Of a stretch of 64,000 bases of DNA, positions 32,516 to 46,573 are shown piece by piece (the first letter of the stretch is position 1; each line of letters begins with the position of its first letter). Made by a program: the position numbers and the translations under genes. Source of the stretch: Branchiostoma floridae (taxonomy: Eukaryota; Chordata; Leptocardii; Amphioxiformes; Branchiostomatidae); NCBI RefSeq assembly GCF_000003815.2, contig NC_049996.1, positions 2,721,516-2,785,515 of the forward strand, written 5' to 3'. A model generated the notes under the pieces. It ran no database searches, was not told where the DNA came from, and worked only from the letters and a program-made list of their open reading frames with translations.

Positions 32516-35500
32516 ATGGAAGCCATAACTTGGAGAGGGGCTGCCGGCGTGACGATCATGATTTTCCTGACGGTATGTTTCTTTTTACGTTGCTTTTCAC
32601 GTTGCTTTGGCTAATTATTAACATGTCTTGTTCAAGCCATACGCCACAGGCAGACAGGACGGAAGTGCTGGAAACAGTTGGTTCTTCCTTATTTTTTATT
32701 CTCCACTACACACTGTAGTGCTCAGCCGTAGGTTTTGGTTACTGACAGACCATTGTGCTGTACCAGGGATAGTACATTTCTGCTGGCTGTAGGTTTATGT
32801 TACATGTGGGCTAGTATATTGTGCCAGGGATAGTGTGACAGGGAAGTTTCAGTCGATTTCTGATTTGTGCTGTATTATTGTTCACCTCAATCGTCGTCAT
32901 GGCAATAATATTCTTATTGCCAGTCTTGTTGTTCTTGTTATGTCATGCAGTCGTGGTCGGTTTTCTATCAACGATATAAGTCCTGGGACTCCAACCATCG
33001 GGATGTTCCAAAACCGATGGTGTCCAAACTTCGCCTCATCCAGCCACCAGTTCAACCATGCCTCCTCAACCAGTCTCTCTTCTTCGACCAGACCACGTAC
33101 CCAACCTACACGGAGGTTGTTGTCTTAAACAGGGACCGCCTGTATCGCAAAGGAGACGTCCTTACCGTCAAGGTGGTAGCAAGAGATAAAGAAGGAAGGT
33201 CGAAGACGTACGGAGGAGACTTTTTCCGTGCCAGACTGGTCAGCAGTGACCGTTCGCTACAGGCCAGTAGTGCCGGTCACGTCACTGACCACTGTAACGG
33301 TATCTACACCGTGCAGTTCCCGCTCTACTGGGTAGGGAACGTTTAGGTGAGTACAGATCACAATGTTCTACGATGTTAAACTGTTCTGTGCATGTTGTTG
33401 CATAGAAGGTTGTTATGATGATAAGAAGGTTGTGTTTTCGTGCGTGTGTGCTTACCTGCTTGTCTGTCTATGAGCAGCATACCTCGAGAAGTCGTGGGTG
33501 GATCTTGGTGGTATTTGGTATGTTGGTACGGAGTTAGCAAATGGAAGAAACTATTGGTTTATGAGCTCCCGTCTAGCGACTTTCCGTGGTACTGCAGCAG
33601 AATCTCTGGTCCTCTGCTTGTAACGCACAGGTAAAACATTTTACGCCATCGTCCATTTTCCCCCAAAGTATCTGAGAATGTTGCGCAGATGTCTTGATAT
33701 GCGTTTCATAGCGACATATGCTACTGTTGTCTTGCCAAAGACGTAAATATCTCTTCATTCCGTCAAGTACTTGACCTCACCATATCAAGTTGTTTCGTTG
33801 TAAATAATTCTATAACAGGACCAATATGAAAAACATTACAGCTTTCCCTTTGTAAATCTCCTTCCATATTGTAAATGCAAATCTAACACCATGCATCACA
33901 CTACGCAAGCTTTTTCAAAAGCACTTGTTTTACAGATAAAGATCCAGCTTGTCCATCCAAGCGAGGCAGTGAAGGTTCTACAGAGACTGCGACAAATTCC
34001 GAACAAGAGAGTCTTCTACTGCAGATTCGAGGACAAGTCCAAGTCCAAGTCAAAATCTACACAGCAATGCTTCAGCTCTAACAACCCCAGCCTACCACCC
34101 CACCGACAGTGCGATTTCTCCAAACTAGAGGCAAACGGAACCTGGATTTGTGAGAAACCGGAGAAACTACCGTGTTCCGCCATCACAAAGTGCCAATGGT
34201 ACTTTAAGGGCATAACAAGGGTACTGGGCTTCGTGTCTGAAGCGGAAAAGAAACTTTTCAAAAAGTAAGTTTTTGTGACGAATTTTGGTAAATTTCTTCT
34301 TTATCTTGTCTCATCGATTATTCAAATAAGGCTGGGATGAACACATTATATTTTTTCTTCTCTACCAAAATATAAAAAAAAATGTGTAAAAATCCGATCC
34401 TTTGGTAGAATTCCATATTTCATCTTGAATGATCAACGAATGACGTTCATATTTGCATAACACATGCATAGTGATATACATCTATAACTAACTTATATAT
34501 GTCACAAGTATGTAGTTCGCACACTTTTCGAAGGAATTGGGGCACGTTCACGTAAGACATGCAAATTAGACTCTAATTTGCATATTTGGCACATGTAAAT
34601 GTACCACCTGTCATAAAGAACCATTGTTATACGTATCAAATTTCCTACTATGGAAAACATTGGTATTATGTTTTTCTTATTGATTATGTACATCCATTCC
34701 TAATTTGCACAATTCCGGATCCCTAACGTTTGGTCCAGCATCTGGAAACAGCGACACCTATGCTGCAGTGCAGTATAAACCAGTTAGAATAGCCCTGAAA
34801 ATGGCGACACCAAAGCATGGATTGAATAAAGCACTTAATGCATTGTGTACAAAGAATTCAGAACTCAGAAATTTACCAACTTCTTAAAACTATTCACTAG
34901 AGTTTCGTGTGTACATGGTTAATTTTAACGTCCCCTGCCACACAGGCCATATCTTGAGACGGAACTTGAAGTAGATCCCAAGGAGCCCATACGAGTCCTT
35001 GAGACAGAACTGCCCACACCAGAACACCTTCCAGCGTGTACCGGGAACGCTTCGCTGGGACATTGGTCAGGCAAGGTGTGGAAGTCAGCTGTCTGTAATG
35101 TCCGAGTCTTCACTAAGGAAGACATCCGGCAATGCCTGGCTAACAAGACCGTGTACATACAAGGTATATATCAGTAGTGGACTACTAGTGGTAAGCAGTT
35201 CTAGAGTGCCAATACTATAGTTGCAATTCATTGGACGTATCTAGACTACAGTGTTCTCTAACTTTGGAAGATTACACTCTCATAGCTGTGATTGGCCGTT
35301 CGTGACAAGCTTGACTCGGGAAGGCTTAGATGGGCGTTATGATATTTGGTATGCTAACAGCTGAACATAGTCATTTTTATATTTTGCAAATGTTTAATGT
35401 ATTTTTCATATTATATTACAATTTTGAAAACTACATTTCCGTACACAAAATAAAGTGCTTACCAACAAGCTCTGATGCTTATCAAGTTGAAATGACCCAA

Positions 35501-36523
35501 AGCATAAATCACACATCCAGGTCGGAAGTGTGACGTCAGCAAAGTGTCAAAGGTGCTTGGCAGTTGGTAACGGCCCCCGTCTCGGTTGAGAGAAGATTGG
35601 TGTTTTTTTTGTTTTTTTTTTTTAATTTTAACATGTATTCCTATAACCTAGGTGACTCTACCGTTAGACAATGGAGCGAGCGTTTGCAGAAGGTAGTGCC
35701 GCTGAAAAAGGATGAAAGAGCTAAGGATTCAGGAGGTTTGCCTATCTTTTCTACATCTTCCAAAAAACTCTCTAGGACAGTTCTTTGTCTAACATCTGTC
35801 CTCCATGCGTTATCAAAGACGCAGCATGCAAATTTTTGCTCTGGATGCTTTCTTAAACAAAACCTTAAGGCATACAGATGGCATTTAACCCTGTTCATGT
35901 AAAACCAGGTTATTGCTCCGTGAAATTTGTCACTACCTGTTTTTCTACAACAGAGCACTCAAATGAGAACTAACCCTGCATTGGTACATTTCTGTTGCAG
36001 TTTTGCAAGTAGGAGACAACATGCAGTGGAACATCTCTGTTCGCTATCGGTTCCATCACCTTCCAATACAAACGAAAGCTTGGCACAATTTTTATGGCTA
36101 CCATTACACTGTTGATGAACTAGACGCCATCCAAGGAGGCCCGAATATGGTATTTATCGTTGGTCTGTGGGCTCACTTTACGAAAGAGCCGTTGGACATG
36201 ATCCGGTCCCGTCTGTACGCCATACGGGGCGCAATAGACCATCTCCTGCGCAGGAGTCCCGGCACGCGAGTTTTCGTGAGAACTGGAACAACGCGAGAAC
36301 ACGAAGGAAAGTTCGCGTTGGAGCACTATCTGTTAAGTAGCGACTGGCTGGCTTACCAGATCACGGAGGTGATACGAGAATATTCCGGGAGGATCCAGAC
36401 GTGGTTTTGTTGGACACGTGGGACATGAGTGTTTGTCAGCCGGGGGAAGACCACGTTCATCCTGATCAAACAATGGTGGACAATCTACTTAACAGGTTGT
36501 TGTCTCATATCTGTCCAAACTAA
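32516..36523 (+). pseudogene. NXPE family gene B (premature stop and C-terminal frameshift)
   Basis: Exons: 32516-32572, 32951-33346, 33936-34264, 34946-35163, 35652-35735, 36001-36523, all with GT-AG sites and the same phases as NXPE-C. Exon 2 ends GTT TAG before GTGAGT where C has GTT TCG, so the frame stops after about 150 residues. Exon 4 lacks 15 in-frame bases present in A and C. In exon 6 one A is missing in GAGAATATTCC (C has GAGAAATATTCC), shifting the end and losing DxxH; that frame stops at 36428. The GDST serine motif in exon 5 remains. If the stop and the deletion are assembly errors it would be a normal family member. Confidence 0.75.
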
Positions 36524-36609
36524 GAGGTTTGAACAGGCCGCATGTCTATTGTTATTTACTCGTTAAAGTATACTGTAATTCGTATTAAATTGAAACATGT
36601 TTCATAATT

Positions 36610-36772
36610 GCCAAACACACCTGTGAGAAACCTTACAAATGTGCTATTTGTGGTTATTGTGCAGTGTGAAGGTCGCATTTGAAACGGCACATGGTTAAAC
36701 ACACTAGCGAGAAACCTTAGAAATGTGACATTTGTGGGAATGGTTGGGGAATTGGTACGGTCGAAAAGATTG
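36610..36772 (+). pseudogene. zinc-finger relic, copy 2
   Basis: Nearly identical to 24650-24812, including the same linker stop codons, so it was already dead when the region duplicated. Confidence 0.85.
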
Positions 36773-39700
36773 TATTACTCCATGGGCCAGAGGAGTTTTT
36801 GGTACCACCGAGAGGGACAAGTGCTATCAATTTTTTGTATTAGTAGGAACCAAAGTTTATTTTAAGCCACGATAACCAGTTGTCATGCACAGCTTTCCTA
36901 CTGTAATCACGTGACCAAGTGACGTCATCCAAATTGACCTGGCCGTTTGGTCATTTATTGAAAAGGACGAGATAAATATGTAAAACATTCAATAATTTCC
37001 AATGAAAATTGGTTTACATGTGAAAAATACCACAAGAATTACAAAGTATTAAGTTTTTTTGTCGGTATTTAGCATCTTTAGGAAGTTATGAATCTTTAAA
37101 GGCTGATTTTTGGGGTAATTTTTGCGTAAAAATTACATTGTTTACTTTCCAAAACCAGGCATTTATTCAGCCTGCCTATGGGGCCTTGTTTGATACGTTT
37201 TCGTGATTTGCCACATCTTTACCTGCATTTTGGGCTTTAAAGCAACAAAATCCGTCAATTCCAGCAGGAGTTACGAGTATTTCAATAATTACACCCAACG
37301 GACTTTTTATCAAATTTCTGCGAATATCGCAATGCATCATGGGTAATCCAAGAGACTGTCTATAAACTAATCCATGTGGCCGAGTCAAAATGTTGATTTT
37401 TCTTAACATTTGGGGTAGTAGTAGGGCATTGGTCCATACATACAAAAATGGCTAAGTTTTGGGTAAAGTGCTGTTCACCGGTTGCCATGGCAACGGCCAT
37501 TTTTCTAATGGCGATTTTCATCTGCTTATGGTCATTCAGTCGTTTGTATCATCAGTCATCATTTGTTGTTGATGGTATCTGACGTAATTCCGACTTACTT
37601 ATTTGGTGTTTACAAGTATAGAATTCTGACCTATTTCCAATCAAATAAAGCAAAAGATATCTTTAAGTTAGTCTGAATACGGACACAAGTTAAGTTTTGT
37701 GGAAATCTCACTGTTGTAACTGAATCAAAAACCGCTGTAAAATGATATCCAAAATGTATCCAAAATAGCTTTTCAGTAACAAAGGGATGTTTGCTTTTGA
37801 TACTTGGTGCAAAATAGGCAAAATATAACCTTGATACTGTTGAAAGCATGATACCTGTTGTGTCACTATTGTGTCACTCTTGGGTCACTCTTAGGTTACT
37901 GTTGGGGCATCTTACCACTTGCGCTATTTTTTAACTTTCAAAAAATCGTCGCGCTTGCTTGTGTCACCTCTAGGTTCGCTCGCGTCACCTCTAGGTTCCG
38001 TGGGGTTACGTCTGCGTTGTCGAACCCCGAAGCGACGCAAGCGTGACGCGAGTGTAGTGAGAGTGGACCTTCAGCACAGAACGCCCATATCGCCTGAGGA
38101 AATCTTTGTGTGAAACATTACCGACATCTCCATAATAATTACGAAGAAGGGACACCTAGCTATAGACAGCTCTTTTGCATTTTTCTTTTGTCACATTTGT
38201 TTGTAATATGATGGCAAATACGACCAAACGATAATCAAATGTTCAGATTTTCATTTGTACATGTAAACACACACCACCAGATTTGCCCAGTCACCGGTCT
38301 GGGCGCAGGCGCCAGCTGTGACAGCCTCTCTCGGGGCCCCTAGACTGCCCGATCTGGTCTTTCTGCATTTATCCTTGGTAACCGCATTGGTTCCGAACTC
38401 GCAAACTGGGCTGGTCGGTATAACCTCGAGTTCCAGACTTGCAGTTTCTTGGTTAAAAACAAAAACACAGAACGAACGATTCCCGGCTTGTCATCTCAAA
38501 GACGGTATGTGCTGTTTTGAACCTTTTGCATTTGTATTTAAAGATGATCATCACATTTTGTTACATCATTTCCTATGTTGGTTACGTTTGTGTCTGTTGT
38601 ATACAGTCACACCTGTCAAAGCGGGGGGGGGGGGCTGGAGAAATGTGGCTACTGTAGACAGGTGGCCACTATAGAGAACATTTCTATCAATTGACCACGA
38701 GCAATAAGTTACACATGTTTTCAGTACCCACTAATTTTTCCCACCAAGTAACATTGTTAAAAACGTCGCATTTGCATCCGGCACCTCTAGGTTCGGTAGT
38801 GGTGTGGTTACCTCTAGATTTCGTGAATAATACATCTGCGATCTCGAACCCAGTAGTGCCGCAAGCGTGCCCCAAGTGCAGTGAGATACCACCTTAACTA
38901 TTTCTCTAGCCCGGCTATTGGGCGTTCTACCTGCCCAGACCCAGGGCTAGGCAAGCGTCGGCCTTTTGTTTTGACGTTCGATCTTTTTGGCTTCTGATCG
39001 TGAATTGTCTGATTATGACGAGGTAACTATGCATGTGGCAGTAGACTAGGGTGGACGGGAAGCACTGCCAGTGCCGACCGAGGGGAAACTTTTATTACGA
39101 AGAAAATGAGGTGCACTGTTACAGGTAACGTTTGTAACTCCTGCCTATGATATAACCCTTGGGTCGAAAAAAACTGTCATTTTTGGCTATCGTAAATGGA
39201 GACACAGTAGGGGGTGTGACTGAAAAATGAAGCATTGGAAAGAATGCTTTCTAAAGCAAAATATAGAGAACGTTTTCATGTAAGAAAGCTGACAAAATGT
39301 CCTGCAGAATGAAAGAATATTTACTGTTGGTGCAGAAACGTTGACAAAACATTTCATCAACATTTTTCATTGACGTCGTCAAATAAAGATGGTCAGAATG
39401 GTGTAAAAATGTTTAAAGAGCAATTATCATGTTGCTTTCCTATATCTATCTGAGGTGAATAAAACGGAGAAACTTCAATGTGGACGTTGCCTGGATTTAA
39501 TGAATAGTTATACAACATGCATAAATGGTATGACGTAGGTGGTTACGACCTAAAACCTGCACGATAAATCAACTGTGATATTAATTAAGCAGTAAATACA
39601 GATTTGTGAGGAAAATCATTTTGCAAATACATATATTACATTCATCGGCATTTAATTTTTTGCAAACACCGATGCAATATTTTGGTGTCACAATTAAGAA

Positions 39701-39960
39701 ATGCCTTCTCATGAGCGCACAAAATGCCCGTATCGCCTGAGGAAAACTTTTGAGGGAAACAATACCGACATCTCCATAATGATTACCAAGAAGGGTATAG
39801 ACAGTCCAGTGTGGCTCTTCTGCATTTTTGTTTGGTTCCCCCATTTATGTCAAACCCACAAGCTGGACAGATCGTTAAACCCTGGGGCACAACCCGCAGT
39901 ACGTGCAATTTGTCCGTACGTTTTTTGTGGAGGCCACGTCCGCCACGTATTGCTGAAAAC

Positions 39961-40869
39961 CCATATAGAGGTATCTGCAAAGAATGACTCACAACTTCTT
40001 CAGAAAGATCTGAACACCCTGGAAGAATGGCAAAGGAAATGGCTTATGCAGTTCAATCCTGATAAGTGCTATATCATGCACATAACGAACAAACGCACAC
40101 CAATTGTGTCCCCTTATCAGTTTTGTGGTCAGACATTAGCAACCACGAAAAGCCACCCATACCTAGGTGTTACGTTAACAACTGGGCTGAAGTGGGGTGT
40201 CCATGTTAACAAAATAACAACCAAGGCTAAACAGACATTGGGAGTGATCAAACGTAACTTGTGGGCATGCCCAGCCAGGGTAAAATCACTTACATACACG
40301 TCACTGGTAAGACCTAACCTTGAATATGCTGCAACAGTATGGGATCCGTATACAAAGAAAGACAAAGATAAACTTGAAAGGGTACAGAACCAAGCTGCCC
40401 GATTCTGTACAAACAACTACAACAGGGATGCTAGTGTTACCAAAATGAAAACAGATCTACAGTGGACATCACTTGAAGACAGAAGGAAAGCGTCCAGACT
40501 TTGCATGATGTACAAAATGACCAATAAGCTGGTGGACGCGCCGACTGATAAGTATCTAATACCAGCTCAAAAAAGAACAAGAAACAGTCATGAATTCAAG
40601 TACCAGAGTTTCCAAGCTAGGATTGATGTGTCCAAAAATTCGTATTTTCCCAGAACTATCGTAGATTGGAATTTGTTATCACCAAGTACAGTAGGGGCAT
40701 CTTCTCTGGATAGTTTTAAAGAACGCTTGCAGATAGATGTGTAAAAGTTAGGTGTGACGGATCGTTCAGTGTAATATAACCAGCTGCTGCCGCACCGCGT
40801 GCCTGCGAAGCTGGTGTGTTACGCCGAATGGCGGTTATACCGACTATATAGATACAGATACAGATACAG
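39961..40869 (+). mobile_element. CR1-like LINE fragment, copy 2
   Basis: As copy 1, but CAA is kept where copy 1 has TAA. The reading frame therefore runs on from flanking DNA to 40744. It is still 5'-truncated beyond the RT active site. Confidence 0.9.
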
Positions 40870-41535
40870 AAAACGTGGGGAACGACTGGCAAGAGCAGGG
40901 AGGGAGTACGTCAACGCACGTCACTCGCACGGTTGCGCAAGGTGTAAGTACGTGGTCTGCACGCCACGCCTGGCTGCGAGCGGTTGCGTTCATCGTTCGT
41001 TGCGGAAGTGGTGAGTTGCACGTGCTTACAACGTACGGTCTCTGTGCGATTACGGTCTCTGTTAGCGTATGCAGGCCCTACTTACACGTGCTACTCAGTA
41101 GTACGTACGGTTTCCTTACTCGCATGGTGTAAGTGCGTTCAAGAGCGATGAACGTAAGTTTTTTCGGGGATGTATATATAGGACGACCTTTCAAGGTCTT
41201 TCTTTTGGGCGGCTCTGGTCGAAGCTGCTACTGATGCAACTGACGGCTTCTTCTGCGTCTTCTTACGCATCTTGGAGACGGGTTGGCAGTCTTTCGTCGA
41301 CTCGGCTTTATATACTGCAGAAACCATGTGCTTGCCACGTGCGTTGTACGTGCGGAGCACCTGCTCCCTCGTTACAGTGCAGGTGTGTTGTGCGTCGGCA
41401 TTCACAGGTGAACAAGTGAAGCGCGAATTAAGCACGGAACACGCAATCACCACGTGCGTAGCACGCACGTTCTACGTGCGCCGTCCGTACAGCAATTGAC
41501 TGTGAGAAAACTTTAATACACTCACGGAGCCAGTG

Positions 41536-41676
41536 TAGCCTCTACCAGGCTTCGTGGTTTGGTGGTCTAATTGTAGAAATTGGTCAAATAGAGTAAATAC
41601 TACCCTAGCGTACGGTGACTCTATTTGTCCAATTTCGACAATTAGACCATAAAACCACGAAGCCTGGTAGAGGCTA
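41536..41676. mobile_element. MITE with 9-bp target duplication, copy 2
   Basis: Same insertion as 29600-29740, with GAGCCAGTG on both sides (41527-41535, 41677-41685). Confidence 0.92.
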
Positions 41677-43461
41677 GAGCCAGTGCATTGTACGCTCATT
41701 GGCTGTACATGGCAGGTGCGTCGCCCTTACTGGCACGTACGGAGGGCGAATCCGCAGCCCGAACGCAGAGAAAGTTCCGCATGCACTTAAATTTCTACGG
41801 CGTGTCTGCGTGCTCTCAAATCCGTCGAATTCCCTACGAGCTCGTACGGAGACGGTACTTACCACTTACGGACACCAAAAGATTGCCGACGTTTTGGCAC
41901 GTATTTGCACGTACGGCGGGTTGTGCCCCTAGCTTAAAGCCGGGAACGGGTTTTCTGTGCGTTCAAATCTAGGCACGGGTTAAAAATCTGCGCGTCAAAA
42001 ATAAAGTCCTTGAAATATGCCAGCAAATGTGCAATGAGAAATTCTTAGGCAGAAAAATGTGACCCCATTATATGATTTTCCATCTGTTACCTGGATTTGG
42101 GGTTTGAAAAGCCCCAGATTTTTAGGTCTTTTGGAATAGGTTAATTTGCAAAATATTCAGAATATTTCAAAATTAATTAAATTTGACGCAAATACATGGG
42201 AAAATTACTAACGTGTATCGTTTTGTAAAATATTAGGCTTTACTCAATTCTATAAGCTTCATTTCTCAAGCAGATTGTTTCACATGCAAATTTCAACCTT
42301 TTTGCGCGTGATGACTTATATGTCGTATAGCAGGAGACACGTTTAATACAACAGGGGTCGGATCAAAGTAACCTGATACATTATTGAAGGTGGCATAGGC
42401 CCCTGCAACACAGGAGACAGTTCTACATCTAAACTGTCAATCACCTGGCAACCCAAACCCAACCATGGCTGTATTCACAACCAAGAATAACGAAACGGAA
42501 CGTTCATGGTGACAAATTTATCCGTTTTAGCTTGCCAAACGGATGAACCGTTTCATTTTTTTGCATCGTGAACAGCGCCTTCCATATGATATTTAAGTAC
42601 ACTTTACCATTGCTGATCCCGAAGGTACCGTACCGCCAAAAGCGACCGCTATTACCGTCTATAGGAGTTGCAGTGTGGTTTCTGACTGACTGCCAATGAC
42701 TTTAAACCACTGCAAATATTTTCTCCTTCGCGCAAAAGTATGCCCCCGCAATCTCAAATACATGTACAGCTAATAGACAATGGACTGGTAGAGAACAAAT
42801 TTTATTGAGTTTGTCACGTGCACAGCAAGTTGTCTCCCAAATCATAATGACGGCTTTGACGGCTTTTGGCGGACGTGCGTCTCTTTATGGCGCAAAAAAA
42901 CAATATACATGTATTTCAATTCACACTGTAGTATGGATTAAAATACTAAAAAGTTCTATTTATTTCTTACCTAACTAAAATGTTTTCTGAGAGCCCTTAC
43001 ATTAGTTATGAATCGTTCGGTGTCATTGGTCATGCCTTGATAATGGCTAAATTTCAAAAGCATCCAACAATGGCTTGTTTAGCAACTTTCCTGTAAAAAA
43101 ATGTTATTTTTCACCGTTGCCATGGCAACCAATGTGGAAATTTGTCTAAATTTATTTCAAAATGGTTCCAAATATATTCAACGGGTATTTGTATGATCTA
43201 AGTGCAGAGAAATACTCATCAAATGTGGTTGGGGATTATTAAAACCACTTTTGATGACTTGTAATAAACGATTTTTGGTAGTTCTATATATTTGAGTGAC
43301 GTCACAAAATCACGTGATAATTCCTATAAAGCTGGGCATCTGACATGGTTATCATGCAAAATAATGAAGTAGAGGAATCAACCTTTTCAAAAAAGTAAGT
43401 CACCCTTTGTCCCTTTGTTTGGTATCAAATGGTCATTTTGGGGGACCTGGCCCATGGACTA

Positions 43462-44413
43462 TATATGTAAGTTATGGAATGATTGTAAGGAATATACTAC
43501 TTACAATGATAATTCACGAAGATCTGAAATCACTGAAAATATGCTGATGTATCAAAGGCTCTGACATGAAACTTTTGATTTAATCATATCAAGACATGTG
43601 TAAACAGTTCATTTCAGGTAATACCGTATGTTAACTTCAATGCAGATGTATAAAAATCACAAACCGGTAGAGGGCGCTGTGTCTTTTTTCAAGGCCTACC
43701 CACAGTTCATATCGGATGGCGAACTCAGTTGGGCGACGTCCGCTCGACTTACGCTCACCTTACGTTCGTATGCAAATATTGCATTTCTTTAAATGTGAGG
43801 GTAGTTCTGACATTGTGGCCCCTGTGGTAGTATACAGACTGGCTTTATGACACATTTTCTTTTCTTTTGTCATTTCTAGTATGCCCGCGCCCTCCATTAT
43901 TTGATTAAAAAGATTCTGACAACAAAAGAATGAACATTTATTGATCTCTTGCCTGTGGTATTTTGGGGTTGAATTTAAGTCGGACTTATAATGAACACGG
44001 GGCCCGGTGACAAATAAACACCGTGACCTAACCGTGGGAACATTGAGGGGTACCCCCGGTATCCGGTTGTCCATCGGGAAAAACTAGTGACTTCGGGGCT
44101 ACATCCAGGACGGGCAACGGTGCAATTTGGACCTAAGCCTAATTAGGACTAGTCTAGCGTCAAAAAAGAATTTCATCAGGTTAGTACACGTAGAACATAG
44201 ATATTCATAGCCGGGTACCGGATTCATTTTCAGTTGTCGTGACTAAAATTCAACCCGTCACCCCCCCCCCCCAAAAAAAAAATCATGGGACCGCAAGGTG
44301 TCCCATGGGGCCACGTAGGGGTGACGACCGAAAGCTAAAAAAACAGCCCGTGAACTTCCCGACATGGCCCCTTTTGTCCATTGGGATATTAGCATGAATA
44401 ATAGATTCCTTCT
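43462..44413 (+). other. zinc-finger 3' flank relic and displaced NXPE-C upstream region
   Basis: The first 250 bp are the zinc-finger flank relic. The rest matches the 600 bp upstream of NXPE-B. The LINE now separates it from NXPE-C by 5.3 kb. Confidence 0.7.
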
Positions 44414-44495
44414 TTTTTTCTTTTTTTTTTCTTCCTGATTCCGTGTTCGTCACGGCACTTTATTACATATCACAGAAAGCTGTACAATATGTAGC

Positions 44496-46573
44496 TTATA
44501 TCATATTTCTAAGAATACATTCTGATTTGAAAATTTTCAGGATGATTTCTGCATCTTGACATAATGAATTCGGGGATGACACTGTAGACTTATATTTTAC
44601 AATGGATAGTTTCGCAACTAGCAGCAGTTCATTGATGTACCGAAACTTGTTTAACATATGAGGGTTGTATCCAAAAATAATGTCATGTACAGTGAGAGAT
44701 ATGGAATAACTAAACAAACTTTCCACATAATCCCATAATGGTTTAACAATTTTACAGTCAAAGAAAAAATGCTCTATATACTCTATAATATCGCAAAAAA
44801 TACACTTATTATTTTCTACAATTCTCATCTTATGCAACAATATTTTGGTCGGATAAATATTATGCAAGATCTTCCATTGCAAACTAATAAGTTTGGGTTC
44901 TTTAGTGGTCAAGAAGGGAGATTTCCATAGTACTTGCCAAGAAATGGAACGAAAATCGTACATAGGAAATCGTTTCTCCCAGAAATTCTGTGAGACTGGG
45001 ACTGCTTGGTATTGCATGATACAGAAATTCTTAAAGAAGATAGAGTCTAGTAAGCGGATGTCTTTACCACAAAGTTTGATACTAGGAGATTCTTCGTTGT
45101 CTAATCGAGAAACACCTTTCCATTGTTTGGGAATTGAATTGATTAAAGCATGATACTGTAGTAATACATGTGCATCATTACCAACAATAGCTTTTACATC
45201 ATCAAAAGATATAAAGTTACCCTGATCATCCACAATATCATTTACATAAAGAATATGTCGTCTAATCCATTTCTTAAAATAAAGCATGTTGCCCTTGTAA
45301 CTTATACAAGCATTGTTCCATAACAATTGCCAATTTACTTGATTTACCTCAATATCATTGACATTCTGTACAGGTTTCATTTCATACCAAGTAAGTATGA
45401 GTTTACGGTAATAGAGAGGTAAGGGCAACAGTGAATCTTTAGATGACACATGGACTGCCGAGCAGTTATGTCTCAATATACAAAGATCAGGTCCTAACTT
45501 CTTAAAATAATACAGTTGTATCTTCTTCCATGTAGGAGTAGGAGTTTCACTACCGGATAACAATTTTTTTATCGATCGTAATAAACAACATTTGTGCATT
45601 ATTCTTATATCTATCATTTTCAATCCTCCCTTTGAATAGTCTTGAACCATCACATTACGCTTTACTCTATCTCTTTTCCAGATAAATCTGTAAAACATCA
45701 AATTAACATCCTTTAAGAAGCTATCCGGTGGTATAAGTGCACCAAAACTGTAAGACAGTTGTGAAGCTACAAGGTTTTTGAGCACTGTTATTTTTCCTAT
45801 AAGACTAAGGTTGCGTGAAGCCCAAGATAATAAAATGTTTTTCATCTTACAGTATTTTTTGCTCCAATTTACTTCTACTTCAGAGGCACAACATGCAGAT
45901 GAGAAAACAATCCCTAAACATTTTGCTGTGGTGCACCATTTTAGCCCACTAGCTTGTTCAGAGCAGTGTCTCCAAGGGCCTAGCCACATGGCTACTGTTT
46001 TTTCTTTATTCAAAACTAGACCAGAAAAAACGGAAAAATGTCTAATAATATCTAAACTTCTATCAATAGAAATTTTGTCACCAAGTATCAGTTCAGTATC
46101 ATCTGCATATTGAAAAATTCGAGATTCAACATCGGAGTCGCCAAGCCCAGATAATGTAATACCTTTGATTTCGGAAGACTGGCGGATTTTAAGAGCAAAA
46201 AGCTCTGTGGCTAGAATAAACAGAAGAGAAGACAAGGGACATCCTTGACGTACACCTCTTCCTAGGTCAAACCATTCAGAGATATGACCACAATGATTGA
46301 TACAACTACTGGCATTATTAGTGTATACCTTTACCCACTGAACAAAATCTGAACCGAAATTGAACTTTTCAAGAACTTTTATAATGAGGTCTTTGGAAAT
46401 AGTATCAAAGGCTTTGCTGTAATCTAAGAAGAGAATGGCACCTGGAACATTAGAATCTCTAGTAAAGCAAATTATGTCATCTATGGCTCGTATGTTATTC
46501 AAAATACTACGTCCCTTGATATATCGAACTTGGTCTGGTCCAACAATGTGAGAAATAATGTTCTGTAATCTAT
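44496..46573 (-). CDS. LINE ORF2, reverse transcriptase part
   Basis: Open from about 46573 (VGPDQVRYIKGRSILNNIRA) to a stop at 44496. Motifs in order: AILFLDYSKAFDTI, GVRQGCPLSSLLF, QYADDTELI (catalytic Asp pair), LVLNKEKT, then the thumb. The C-terminal CIFCDIIEYIEHFFFDC is the zinc-binding RVT domain typical of L1/Tx1 elements. The 5' side of this segment ends abruptly where a foreign repeat begins, so it is one half of a split gene. Confidence 0.9.

Larger units (their letters stand above)
24575..36533. repeat. tandem duplication, copy 1 (zinc-finger relic, TIR element, NXPE-B)
   Basis: About 12 kb collinear with 36534-53797 once the 5.3-kb LINE is removed from the second copy. By eye the first 9.8 kb (24575 to about 34380) match at roughly 99 percent. 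From about 34400 to 36390 the match falls visibly, with many substitutions and small indels. Shared insertions show those elements predate the duplication. Confidence 0.9.
36776..43461. mobile_element. 6.7-kb TIR element, copy 2
   Basis: Same ends, contents and nested insertions as 24816-31525. One end base differs (TTACTCC for TTAGTCC). Confidence 0.65.

Noticed and set aside
39701-40744. 347-codon frame as a host gene
   Set aside because: Its C-terminal two thirds are a CR1-like RT fragment; the rest is flanking DNA that happens to be open.
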